50,530 nt of DNA, from positions 1-50,530 of the forward strand of contig JAVCDC010000092.1 in the NCBI GenBank assembly GCA_030765135.1, in the 5' to 3' direction. Each line of letters starts with the position of its first letter. The stretch's first letter is position 1. Both the position numbers and the translations under genes were made by a program. Shown one piece after another: positions 8,475-15,899 of the stretch. Source of the stretch: Candidatus Tritonobacter lacicola (GTDB taxonomy: Bacteria > Auribacterota > Tritonobacteria > Tritonobacterales > Tritonobacteraceae). Under the pieces are notes generated by a model. It saw nothing but the letters and a program-made list of their open reading frames with translations, had not been told where the DNA came from and ran no database searches.

Positions 8475-8490
8475 AGCAATTGCTATGCCA
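8475..8490 (-). promoter_or_regulatory. Sigma-54 promoter of the histidine kinase gene
   Basis: On the minus strand the site reads TGGCATAGCAATTGCT, which matches the -24/-12 consensus TGGCAC-N5-TTGCW with exact spacing. The predicted start is near 8464, giving a leader of about 50 bases before the ATG at 8414. The -12 half overlaps a 12-bp palindrome (TAGCAATTGCTA, 8474-8485). An inverted repeat GTTGC-CTTTAA-GCAAC lies about 100 bp upstream and could be an activator site. Confidence 0.75.
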
Positions 8491-8636
8491 AATGTCATAA
8501 ATATGAACGATTAATTGTATTCGCCACTCCAGCAATGAATTACACAACATTTGCTTTTTGGGCAATGCGCAAGATGACATAATAAAGTGTTGCCTTTAAG
8601 CAACGAGATGTCTCATGTTAGAGTAATGGATTAAGA

Positions 8637-8690
8637 CAGAAATGGAATGATGGAGTAATGGAGTGGGTGGAGTAGTGGAGTGATGGAACA
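8637..8690. repeat. Low-complexity GGAGTNNTGGA array
   Basis: Several imperfect copies of a TGGAGTAATGGAGTGGG-like unit stand in tandem. Similar fragments occur at 5865-5890 and 7020-7040 (opposite orientation). The array lies in the 474-bp gap between two divergent kinase genes. The rest of that gap holds the sigma-54 site, two small hairpins and no gene. No clear promoter for the plus-strand kinase is visible. Confidence 0.6.
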
Positions 8691-8888
8691 TTAGAATGAC
8701 AAGAAAATTGTAATGGGGCAATGGTCGGACATTGATGTGATAGGATTAAGAAAATATCCCTATTCCCTTAACTTCCCTGATTTTTCTTAATTTCCACTGC
8801 TATTCGTTGACAGGACAGATCAAGCTTCATAAAATGCATGATGAAATTTTGAGGCAGTCTATAAAAAGAAAAATGGAGAGAGAAATAA

Positions 8889-11426
8889 ATGAACTACAGA
8901 AAGAAAACAAGCTTCTTTCCGATGCCGTTAGAGACCATTGACTACTCAGTCATCCTCACCGACATGGATGGCAACATAACCAACCTGAACAAAGCGGCAC
9001 AGGTATCATTCGGATATAGTTCAAAGGAACTCATAGAAAAAAATCTGCAAATTCTCTATTCCGAGAAGAACAGTCCCGAAATCCTTGCAGAAATCAGGAA
9101 AAAAATAGATCAAAAAGGGAACTGGGAAGCTAAACTCTGGAGGAAAAAGAAAAATACCCAGGAAATCCTGTGCTATATATCCACTTCCTACCTCATAGAT
9201 GAACATGGCAAGGCCGTGGGCTTGATAGAGGTCGCACGAGAGACACACGAGTCGGAAAGAACTAAAGAAGAACTGACCTACATGACACAGCTCCTTGAAG
9301 GCGCCGCGTATTGCATCATATCCACGGACCCAAATGGGATCATCAAGAGCATCAACAAGGCCGGTGAAAAGAAGTTGGGTTACAGGGCCGATGAGCTGAT
9401 CGGCAAACACGTCAGCATCATCCAATCTCCCAGTATCCCCCAAGAGCTCATGAAAATACTCGACGAAAAAGCGAAAAGAGGAGAAAACTGGGAAACGGAG
9501 TCTCTCGGAGTCAAAAAAAACGGCACAACCTACCCAATCTGGCTAGCCACTTCCTATCTCTTTGACAGGGAGGGCAAAATCAAAAGCACCATTGGGATAT
9601 CGAAGGATATCACAAGGGAAAAAGAGGTCGAGGAGCGAGACCGCTACATGGCGCAGCTCCTTGAAAGCGCCGCGTATTGCATCATATCCACGGACCCAAA
9701 TGGAACCATTAAGAGCATTAATAAGGCCGGGGAGAAAATGCTGGGTTACAGGGCCGAGGAGCTGATCGGCAAACACGTCAGCATCATCCAATCTCCCAGT
9801 ATCCCCCAAGAGCTCATGCAAAAGCTCGATGAAAAAGCGAGAAATGGAAGGAATTGGGAAACGGAGTCTCTCGCCATCAAGAAAAACGGCACAACCTTCC
9901 CTATCCGTCTTGCCACATCCTATTTATTTGATGAAGAGGGCAAGATCAAGAGCGCCATCGGCATCTCAAGGGACATCACCAGGGAAAAAGAGTTCGAAGA
10001 GAGAGACCGCTATATGGCGCAGCTCCTGGAGAGCGCCGCGTATTGCATCATATCCACGGACCCAAAGGGAATCATCAAGAGCATCAACAAAGCCGGGGAG
10101 AAGATGCTGCGTTACAAGGCCGAGGAGCTGATCGGCAATCACGTCAGCATTATCCAATCTCCCAGTATCCCGCAAGAGCTCATGCAAAAACTCGACGACA
10201 AAGCGAAAAAAGGAGAGAACTGGGAAACGGAGTCTCTCGGAGTCAAAAAAGACGGCAAGACCTTCCCAATCTGGCTAGCCACTTCCTATCTCTTTGACGA
10301 AGAAGGCAAGATCAAGAGCACCATTGGCATATCGAGGGACATCACAAGGGAAAAAGAAGTCGAGGAGCGAGACCGCTACATGGCCCAGCTCCTTGAGAGC
10401 GCCGCTCACTCTATAACATCCACTGATTCAAACAATATTATCCGGAGTGTGAACAGGGCCGCCGAAAATTTGTATGGCTATCGGGCCGATGAGCTTATAG
10501 GGAAGCACGTGGATATATTGTTTTCAGATAAGAATCCGCCGGAATACCTGCAAAAGATAAAAGAAGAAGCGGATAAAGGGCGAAATTGGGAAGCTGAATT
10601 GTGGAGAAAAAAGAAGAATGGAGATGAGATCCTCATATGGATTTCAACTTCATGTATTCTGGATGAAAATGGGAAGATAAAGACTAAGGTATCAATAGAG
10701 AGAGACATCACCGAAGTCAAGCAAATGGAAGAAGAGCTCATCCATTCCTCGAAGCTTGCAGGCCTTGGTGAAATGGCAGCCGGGATAGCCCACGAGATAA
10801 AAAATCCATTAACCGGGGTCGCCCTTGGCCTTGAAAAATTGGAAAACACAGTTTCTCTTGGAACTAAAGAAGTAAAAGTGCTGAATAAGGTCCTGGAGGA
10901 CATCGATAGAATAAACGAGATTGTCTCCCGTCTCCTCGATCTCTCAAGAAAGAAAAAGCCTGAAATGGAAGTGCTCTACATAAACGACATTATTAAAGAC
11001 GTGCTCCTCAACATCGGCCCGTTGGCAAAGCAGGAGAATGTTGAAGTCGTAACAAACCTGAATAAAGACCTGCCACGAATAAATGCCGACGGAGGTCAAC
11101 TCTATCAGGTCTTCCTTAATCTTGGTCTCAACGCCATTCAAGCCATGCCGAACGGAGGGACGCTGGCTATATCGACGGATAAGACAGACAGCAACGGGGA
11201 AAAGAGAATCTCAATATCGTTTAAAGACTCGGGAATAGGTATCAGTAAAGAAAATATCCGTAAGATCTTCGAACCGTTTTTCTCCTCGAGGAAGGGAGGA
11301 ACGGGACTGGGCATGTCCATATCGCACAGAATAGTGAAGGACCACGGAGGAAATATCGAGATAGAAAGCGAACCCGGCAAAGGAACGGAGATAATTGTAC
11401 TACTGCCAACATATAAAAATCACTAA
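8889..11426 (+). CDS. Cytoplasmic histidine kinase with five PAS domains
   Basis: The 845-residue protein has no membrane segment. It has five consecutive PAS/PAC units at about residues 12-133, 134-255, 256-377, 378-499 and 500-617. Units two to four are almost identical tandem copies. A HisKA domain follows with phospho-acceptor His635 in AAGIAHEIKNPLTG, then an ATPase domain with the N box (FLNLGLNAIQAM), G1 (DSGIGI), the F box (FEPFFSSR) and G2 (GGTGLGMSI). PAS domains usually sense redox, oxygen, light or small ligands. No haem or flavin signature can be assigned here. GGAGAG precedes the ATG by eight bases. The NtrC-type regulator 1 kb downstream on the same strand is the natural partner. 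An inserted four-helix-bundle gene with its repeat arrays lies between them. Confidence 0.92.
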   Translation: MNYRKKTSFFPMPLETIDYSVILTDMDGNITNLNKAAQVSFGYSSKELIEKNLQILYSEKNSPEILAEIRKKIDQKGNWEAKLWRKKKNTQEILCYISTSYLIDEHGKAVGLIEVARETHESERTKEELTYMTQLLEGAAYCIISTDPNGIIKSINKAGEKKLGYRADELIGKHVSIIQSPSIPQELMKILDEKAKRGENWETESLGVKKNGTTYPIWLATSYLFDREGKIKSTIGISKDITREKEVEERDRYMAQLLESAAYCIISTDPNGTIKSINKAGEKMLGYRAEELIGKHVSIIQSPSIPQELMQKLDEKARNGRNWETESLAIKKNGTTFPIRLATSYLFDEEGKIKSAIGISRDITREKEFEERDRYMAQLLESAAYCIISTDPKGIIKSINKAGEKMLRYKAEELIGNHVSIIQSPSIPQELMQKLDDKAKKGENWETESLGVKKDGKTFPIWLATSYLFDEEGKIKSTIGISRDITREKEVEERDRYMAQLLESAAHSITSTDSNNIIRSVNRAAENLYGYRADELIGKHVDILFSDKNPPEYLQKIKEEADKGRNWEAELWRKKKNGDEILIWISTSCILDENGKIKTKVSIERDITEVKQMEEELIHSSKLAGLGEMAAGIAHEIKNPLTGVALGLEKLENTVSLGTKEVKVLNKVLEDIDRINEIVSRLLDLSRKKKPEMEVLYINDIIKDVLLNIGPLAKQENVEVVTNLNKDLPRINADGGQLYQVFLNLGLNAIQAMPNGGTLAISTDKTDSNGEKRISISFKDSGIGISKENIRKIFEPFFSSRKGGTGLGMSISHRIVKDHGGNIEIESEPGKGTEIIVLLPTYKNH
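9288..10385 (+). repeat. Three tandem 366-bp copies encoding PAS domains
   Basis: Three direct repeats of exactly 366 bp (122 codons) start at 9288, 9654 and 10020 within the kinase gene. Each encodes a PAS domain from the QLLE(G/S)AAYCIISTD start to the ERDRYMA linker. By hand count copies one and two differ at 17 of 122 residues. The flanking PAS units at both ends are much more divergent. Confidence 0.9.
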
Positions 11427-11604
11427 ATTACAATAAACAAATCGCAAATTACAATCAATATACAATACACAAATAAACAATATACAAAGTACAAAGTACA
11501 AACAATGTACAATATACAAATAAACAAGATACAAACAATATACAGCTCATAAATAAACAATATGCAAATAATCAATAAACAATAAACAAAATACAAATTA
11601 CAAA
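11427..11604. repeat. A/C-rich low-complexity array upstream of the four-helix gene
   Basis: Directly after the kinase stop codon there are 178 bp of degenerate repeats such as ACAAATAAACAATATACAA and CAAATTACAA, with A and C dominating the plus strand. The array runs up to the start codon of the four-helix gene. The mirror array at 12178-12400 is T/G-rich on the same strand, so the two are roughly inverted relative to each other. Confidence 0.8.
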
Positions 11605-11964
11605 ATGGGTGAAGATAAAAATAAACCTTATGATTTGGAGAAGAGGACGCTTTATTTTGCTAAGGCAATAATCCATCTTTGTAAAAAATTGCCTAGGAAT
11701 ACAATCAATATCGAGTTGGTCAGGCAACTGGTTAGAGCGGCAGGATCGGTCGGTGCAAACTACCGTGAGGCGAACGAGGCTCTTAGTAAAAAAGACTTTG
11801 CTTATAGGATGAGGGTAACTCGCAAAGAGGCAAAGGAGACCACATATTGGCTTGAGCTTGTTCTTGAGGCAAATCCCGGATTCGGCAATGATATCGATCA
11901 TCTATCTCAAGAATCTAGAGAGCTAAGGAATATTTTTTCCTCCATCATCGACAAATCTAAATGA
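11605..11964 (+). CDS. Four-helix-bundle protein, 23S rRNA IVS (S23) family
   Basis: The 119-residue protein matches the four-helix-bundle family first found in intervening sequences of 23S rRNA genes and related to Avd of diversity-generating retroelements. Diagnostic features are LYFAKAIIHLCKKLP near the start, LVRQLVRAAGSVGANYREAN in the middle and KEAKETTYWLELVLEA near residue 80. The usual length is about 110-130 residues. The biochemical role of stand-alone members is not established. The proteins form pentamers in known structures and may bind nucleic acid. There is no Shine-Dalgarno sequence, because the start codon directly follows a low-complexity array. Low-complexity arrays in inverted orientation flank the gene, and it interrupts an apparent kinase-regulator pair. 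Both points suggest insertion as a unit. No reverse transcriptase is nearby. Confidence 0.85.
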   Translation: MGEDKNKPYDLEKRTLYFAKAIIHLCKKLPRNTINIELVRQLVRAAGSVGANYREANEALSKKDFAYRMRVTRKEAKETTYWLELVLEANPGFGNDIDHLSQESRELRNIFSSIIDKSK

Positions 11965-11971
11965 TGTTATA

Positions 11972-11985
11972 GGGGTATGCACTTG
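11972..11985 (+). repeat. GGGGTATGCACTTG element (copy 1)
   Basis: This 14-bp sequence begins eight bases after the stop codon of the four-helix gene. An identical copy lies two bases after another stop codon at 43173-43186. Similarity continues imperfectly for about 25 bases on the right (CTC, AG and TAAC-like blocks). Confidence 0.55.
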
Positions 11986-12025
11986 TCTCAGGTAACACAT
12001 TATTATATCTGTTTTGCTTCACCCG

Positions 12026-12140
12026 GTCATTGCGAGGAGGAAACGACGAAGCAATCCCTTTGATATATAAGATGTTGAGATTGCTTCCCCGTCCCCGGTA
12101 AGACCGGGGCCGGGTCTGAATGAGCTTCGCTCGCAATGAC
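12026..12140. repeat. Interspersed inverted-repeat element, GTCATTGCGAG ends (copy 2)
   Basis: This is a 115-bp element with the same perfect 11-bp ends as the copy at 2715-2814 (12026-12036 and 12130-12140). Internal GAAGCAATCCC and GAGATTGCTTCCCC boxes pair with each other, and a GC-rich hairpin (CCCCGGTaagACCGGGGC type) sits near the centre. It lies between the four-helix gene and the T/G-rich array. Confidence 0.8.
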
Positions 12141-12177
12141 TATAAAAGTAAAAGGGGGAACAATAAACCGCTCCCAT

Positions 12178-12402
12178 TAGTAATTTGTTTGTAATTTCGT
12201 AATTGTAATTTGTGTTTTGTTTTTGGTTTGGAGCTTGTAATTTGTTTGTTATTTGTGTTTTGGAATTTGTTATTTGATTGTGATTTGTGAATTGTAATTT
12301 GTAATTTGTTTGTGATTTGTTATTTGTGGTTTGTGATTTGCTTGTTAGTTGTAATTTGATTGTGATTTGTGAATTGTAATTTGTAATTTGTAATTTTTAC
12401 AA
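12178..12402. repeat. T/G-rich low-complexity array upstream of the NtrC-type gene
   Basis: About 225 bp of degenerate TTGTAATTTGTGATTTG-type units end just before a ribosome binding site for the next gene. The array is the approximate reverse complement of the one at 11427-11604. No promoter can be recognised within it. Confidence 0.8.
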
Positions 12403-12417
12403 TGGAGGATCTTGGAA

Positions 12418-13797
12418 ATGTCAAAGAGCCTTTTAATTGTCGATGACGAGGAGAACATCCGGACTTTTCTCGCTGATTCTTTTCAGGAGAATGGCTACTC
12501 TACCTGGATAGCTGAAACAGGAAAGCAAGGCTTGGACTTATTTGAGTCAAACTCACCCGATGTCGTTATTCTCGATCTGAAGTTGCCCGATATAGACGGC
12601 CTGGAAGTGCTAAAAGCAATAAAGAGTGCAAAACCCGACACCCAGGTCATCATGATCACCGCCTACGGTAAAATCAAGAGCGCCGTGGAAGCCATTAAAC
12701 TGGGGGCTTACGATTACATCTCGAAGCCCTTTAAATTCAGCGAGATAAACGTGATCGTTGAAAACGCGTGCCAGATGCTATCGATGAAGGATCATATCTA
12801 TCTCCTCAATCGGGAAATAGCCAAGTTCGAGTACGGGGATATGATCAGCTCGACAAAGAAGATGCAGGGGATATTTACCAGGATCGGAATCATAGCTCCA
12901 AAGCCTTCCACCGTACTTATCACGGGGGAAACGGGGACGGGAAAGGAACTGGTCGCGCGCGCCATCCATAAATCCAGCGACAGGAGAAACCGGCCTTTTA
13001 CAGCTATCAATTGCACTGCTATTCACGAACAGCTTTTGGCCAGTGAGCTCTTCGGCCATGAACAGGGCGCCTTTACCGACGCGAAAACGGCTAGGAAGGG
13101 GTTATTCGAATACAGCGACGAGGGAACAATATTTTTCGACGAGATCGGCGATATGCCGTACCAGCACCAGGCACAAATATTGCGCGTTATTGAACAAAAG
13201 ACTTTCAGAAGAGTTGGAGGAAACACAGATACCAAGGTAGACGTGAGAATAATCACCGCTACTAACAAGAACCTGAAAGAGCAGATCAAGGAAGGGAAAT
13301 TCAGAGAGGACCTCTATTACCGCCTGAACGTTGTTCCGATTCATCTTCCCCCTCTCAGGGAGAGGAAGGACGATATCATTCCACTGGCTCACTACTTTAT
13401 CAACAAGCTCAGCAAGGATTTCAACACGGCGCTAAAAGCAATAGATGTTGACGCGGAAAAGCTCTTGCTAAATTACTATTGGCCCGGAAACATCAGGGAA
13501 CTGAAAAACCTCATCGAGAGAATAATGCTGCTTGAGCCTTCAAGCACTATAAAAGCTAAGACGCTCAGCTACAACATAGTAATAGGCCCCGAAATAGAAG
13601 CGACTCCCTTCAGCTTTTCACTTGAAAAGAGCCTGAAATCAACCAAACACGAATTCATAAACAGGTTTGAGAAAGCCTATATCAAACAGCTTCTCGATAA
13701 TACCAGGGGAAATATCACTGAATGCGCCCGAAGGGCCGGAGTCAATAGGAGCTACCTCTACAAGCTCCTTAATAAATATAATATCAAGTCGAAATAA
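12418..13797 (+). CDS. NtrC-family sigma-54 response regulator with GAFTDA variant
   Basis: ATG at 12418 is preferred over TTG at 12412, because GGAGG lies nine bases upstream of the ATG and only three bases before the TTG. The 459-residue protein has a receiver domain (acidic pocket D9-D10, phospho-acceptor Asp53, Lys103), an AAA+ sigma-54 interaction domain and a Fis-type HTH at the C-terminus (ITECARRAGVNRSYLYKLL). Walker A is GETGTGKE (170-177), Walker B is FFDE (239-242) and the arginine-finger region reads REDLYYRL. The sigma-54 contact loop reads GAFTDA (217-222) instead of GAFTGA. It probably pairs with the five-PAS kinase upstream. Its own targets may be among the three sigma-54 sites in this window, but no test from sequence alone is possible. 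Confidence 0.93.
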   Translation: MSKSLLIVDDEENIRTFLADSFQENGYSTWIAETGKQGLDLFESNSPDVVILDLKLPDIDGLEVLKAIKSAKPDTQVIMITAYGKIKSAVEAIKLGAYDYISKPFKFSEINVIVENACQMLSMKDHIYLLNREIAKFEYGDMISSTKKMQGIFTRIGIIAPKPSTVLITGETGTGKELVARAIHKSSDRRNRPFTAINCTAIHEQLLASELFGHEQGAFTDAKTARKGLFEYSDEGTIFFDEIGDMPYQHQAQILRVIEQKTFRRVGGNTDTKVDVRIITATNKNLKEQIKEGKFREDLYYRLNVVPIHLPPLRERKDDIIPLAHYFINKLSKDFNTALKAIDVDAEKLLLNYYWPGNIRELKNLIERIMLLEPSSTIKAKTLSYNIVIGPEIEATPFSFSLEKSLKSTKHEFINRFEKAYIKQLLDNTRGNITECARRAGVNRSYLYKLLNKYNIKSK

Positions 13798-14135
13798 GAA
13801 ATAAATTAGCTCGCTACGCTCGCAAATTTATACCGAAACTATATTTTCCCCAAAAATCCATTACTCCACGCATGATTCCTCTGTGTTCTCCGTGCCTCTG
13901 TGGTTCATTGTCCTTTTTAATTCGTGTTAATTAGTGAAATTAGTGGACAACTGTTTTTTTCTTTGTGGTTAATTTTTTAGTCGTTGTATTTTTTAATCCG
14001 TCTAAAGCCGGACAGGCGTTCAATTCGTGGATAGTTTTTTTCTACGCGTTCTCTGCGTTTACCCGCCTCAGGCGGGATAATATTCGCGGACCGTCTTCCA
14101 TCAATTTCCGTACCAGCCTATTCCTCTTGCTCCTA
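13798..14135. other. Gene-free interval with degenerate repeats and a small palindrome
   Basis: The 338 bp between two convergent genes hold blocks of the dispersed repeat types: TCTGTGTTCTCCGTGCCTCT (about 13880-13900), AATTCGTGTTAATTAGTG (about 13919-13937) and TACGCGTTCTCTGCGTTTAC (about 14043-14062). A perfect 15-base palindrome CCCGCCT-C-AGGCGGG lies at 14062-14076. A semi-palindromic AATTAGCTCGCTACGCTCGC block follows the regulator's stop codon and may be part of its terminator. No gene is seen. Confidence 0.6.
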
Positions 14136-15896
14136 CTACTCCTCCGATTTCCCCGGTTCCTCTTTTCTTACTATATCGGCCTTCAGGGTGTCGACGAGGG
14201 AAGAGGGGACGGTGTATATAATCCTGCCGTCCTTCCTCATCGCGTAGTAGCCGTCCTTGCACTTTTTCCCGGCCAGAAGCGCGTGCTTTTCCCCGCTCTT
14301 CAACTCCACCCCGGCTTCAATGGAAGGCTTTGCCAGGCCATACTGTTTCAGCTTCTTTCCCGCCATCGCCGCGACGCTCTTCGCCCTGAGGTGCGAGAGC
14401 TTTATAAGGATAGAATCAAGCTTCTTCCCCCCGGGCTCGCCCTCTTCGGGACTGGGAAACGACCACTCGCCGTCATCCCCCCTCTTGCAGACAAAATCTC
14501 CATCCCGGCGCTTCAACGTGAGCTTCACGACCTCTCCCCTGTCGAAGGAGAAGATCTCTTTCTTGACGAAGGGAAGGGCGTCGGTCGTCAATTCGGCCTC
14601 CAGCTTTTTATCCACCCCCAGGATCGCCTCAGATCCATCGCGCTTCACGTAGCAGAGCTTCTTGCCGGTCTTCCCCAGGGCTATCCCCTCCGACTCACCG
14701 TCATTGAGCCGCAGCGACACTTCCACTTTCGGCGACGTCAGGCCGTACTTCTTCTCCTCCGCCCCGCCGAAGCCTGCAAATTCATTCACCCCTGCATCCA
14801 ATATCTCCCCGAGCAGCTTATCCACCCGTGACGTCTCGGCGTCGAGCTCGAACGGCTTTACGATCTTCCAGACGTTTCCCTCCTTCTCCAGCCGGAGGAT
14901 ATCCTCCCCGCGCTTGACGGTAATCCCCTCGACGTTTCCTTTAACGGCCCGGAACAGCTTTCTCGCTCGCAGATCATCGATGTCTTTCCGTAGGTTGTCG
15001 ACAACGCTCTTTCTCACGGCGAAGATCGTGTCCGCACCTTCCCTCTTCGCGTAAATCTTGGCGGCGTCCTCTTTCAATACCCTGCCGAAAGACACCTTTT
15101 TTGCGGCCATGTCTTCCCCGGTGAAAAACGCTATTTCAAGCTGGGGCGGCGAGAGGCCGTAAGCTTCAAGCTCCGACGGCTCGTCCGCGACGAACTCCAG
15201 GGCGCGAAGGCTTTTCAGCTTGTCCAGCATGCCTTTTGCCTTATCGTCGTCGGCCCGGTCCTTCACGGGGGTGACGAGTTTCCAGTGATCGCCTTCCTTT
15301 ACGGCCTCGATTTCCTGCCCGTCGATCGACACTTTCAGCCTGTTTACGCCCGGAACGGCCACGTCGATAATCGTCCTGTCCCGCAGGTCATCCACCCCCT
15401 TGTCCACGTCCCCGAGGAAGCTACCGGACACGATGCAGGCTTTCGGATCGCCCTTGACAGCGAGGTAGGCGTTCCCGCCGAGTGGCGTCTCGCCGCCGAT
15501 CGCGAGCTCCGTTACGGTATCACCGTGCCACAGCCCGAGCTTCGCCCGCGGCTTATCGAGGCCGAACTTCTCCGAGTCCCCGGGTTCCAGGTCGATCTCC
15601 CTCTCTTTCTTCAAGGATTCCGCGCGGGAGATGATCCCCCTGACCCGGGAGCTGTCCGCCTTCACCTTCAGGGGATGAGTCATCTTCCAGGTCCCGTCCA
15701 CGTTCTTCTCGCAGATAATCGATGTCTCGCCTTTCGTGAGCCGGATCTTCTCCACGTCGTCGCTTTTTATCTTCAGGACCCTTTCCCGGAGGCCCCGCGC
15801 CTCATCCGTGGTGGGCGCCTTCCTCTCAAAAAAGTAGATATAGGCGCCGATGGCAAGGGCCACTGCGAGCAGAATAACGGTGTTCCTGATTTTCAC
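14136..15896 (-). CDS. DUF4340-type protein of a Gld-like ABC system
   Basis: The 586-residue protein has one N-terminal transmembrane helix (TVILLAVALAIGAYIYFF, about 6-23). The remainder is external and made of repeated DUF4340-type units. Each has a W(K/S)-containing strand after a charged stretch, a (K/R)YGL(T/A/D)xP motif (as in KFGLDKP, KYGLTSP, KQYGLAKP and EAYGLSPP) and a short beta region. At least four such motifs are visible. Proteins with this domain are regularly encoded next to GldG-type subunits of ABC-2 systems. The gene starts three bases after the GldG-like gene ends, so it is the last gene of that operon. The function is unknown beyond a likely role with the transporter at the cell surface. 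It ends in TAG. Confidence 0.8.
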   Translation of the reverse strand: MKIRNTVILLAVALAIGAYIYFFERKAPTTDEARGLRERVLKIKSDDVEKIRLTKGETSIICEKNVDGTWKMTHPLKVKADSSRVRGIISRAESLKKEREIDLEPGDSEKFGLDKPRAKLGLWHGDTVTELAIGGETPLGGNAYLAVKGDPKACIVSGSFLGDVDKGVDDLRDRTIIDVAVPGVNRLKVSIDGQEIEAVKEGDHWKLVTPVKDRADDDKAKGMLDKLKSLRALEFVADEPSELEAYGLSPPQLEIAFFTGEDMAAKKVSFGRVLKEDAAKIYAKREGADTIFAVRKSVVDNLRKDIDDLRARKLFRAVKGNVEGITVKRGEDILRLEKEGNVWKIVKPFELDAETSRVDKLLGEILDAGVNEFAGFGGAEEKKYGLTSPKVEVSLRLNDGESEGIALGKTGKKLCYVKRDGSEAILGVDKKLEAELTTDALPFVKKEIFSFDRGEVVKLTLKRRDGDFVCKRGDDGEWSFPSPEEGEPGGKKLDSILIKLSHLRAKSVAAMAGKKLKQYGLAKPSIEAGVELKSGEKHALLAGKKCKDGYYAMRKDGRIIYTVPSSLVDTLKADIVRKEEPGKSEE

Positions 15897-15899
15897 TCT

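Noticed and set aside
9288-10385. Assembly duplication of the PAS repeats
   Set aside because: The three copies differ at many codons and keep frame, so they are real duplications. Copy number may still vary.
11605-11964. Diversity-generating retroelement accessory protein (Avd)
   Set aside because: The fold is related, but there is no reverse transcriptase and no template or variable repeat in the window.
11427-12402. CRISPR array in the low-complexity regions
   Set aside because: The units are short, degenerate and without constant spacers or repeats. No cas gene is near.
13965-14831. Long plus-strand open frame over the DUF4340 gene and similar frames opposite groEL, dnaK and the regulator genes
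   Set aside because: They lie opposite well-supported genes and have no ribosome binding site or recognisable protein features. They follow from high GC in the real genes.
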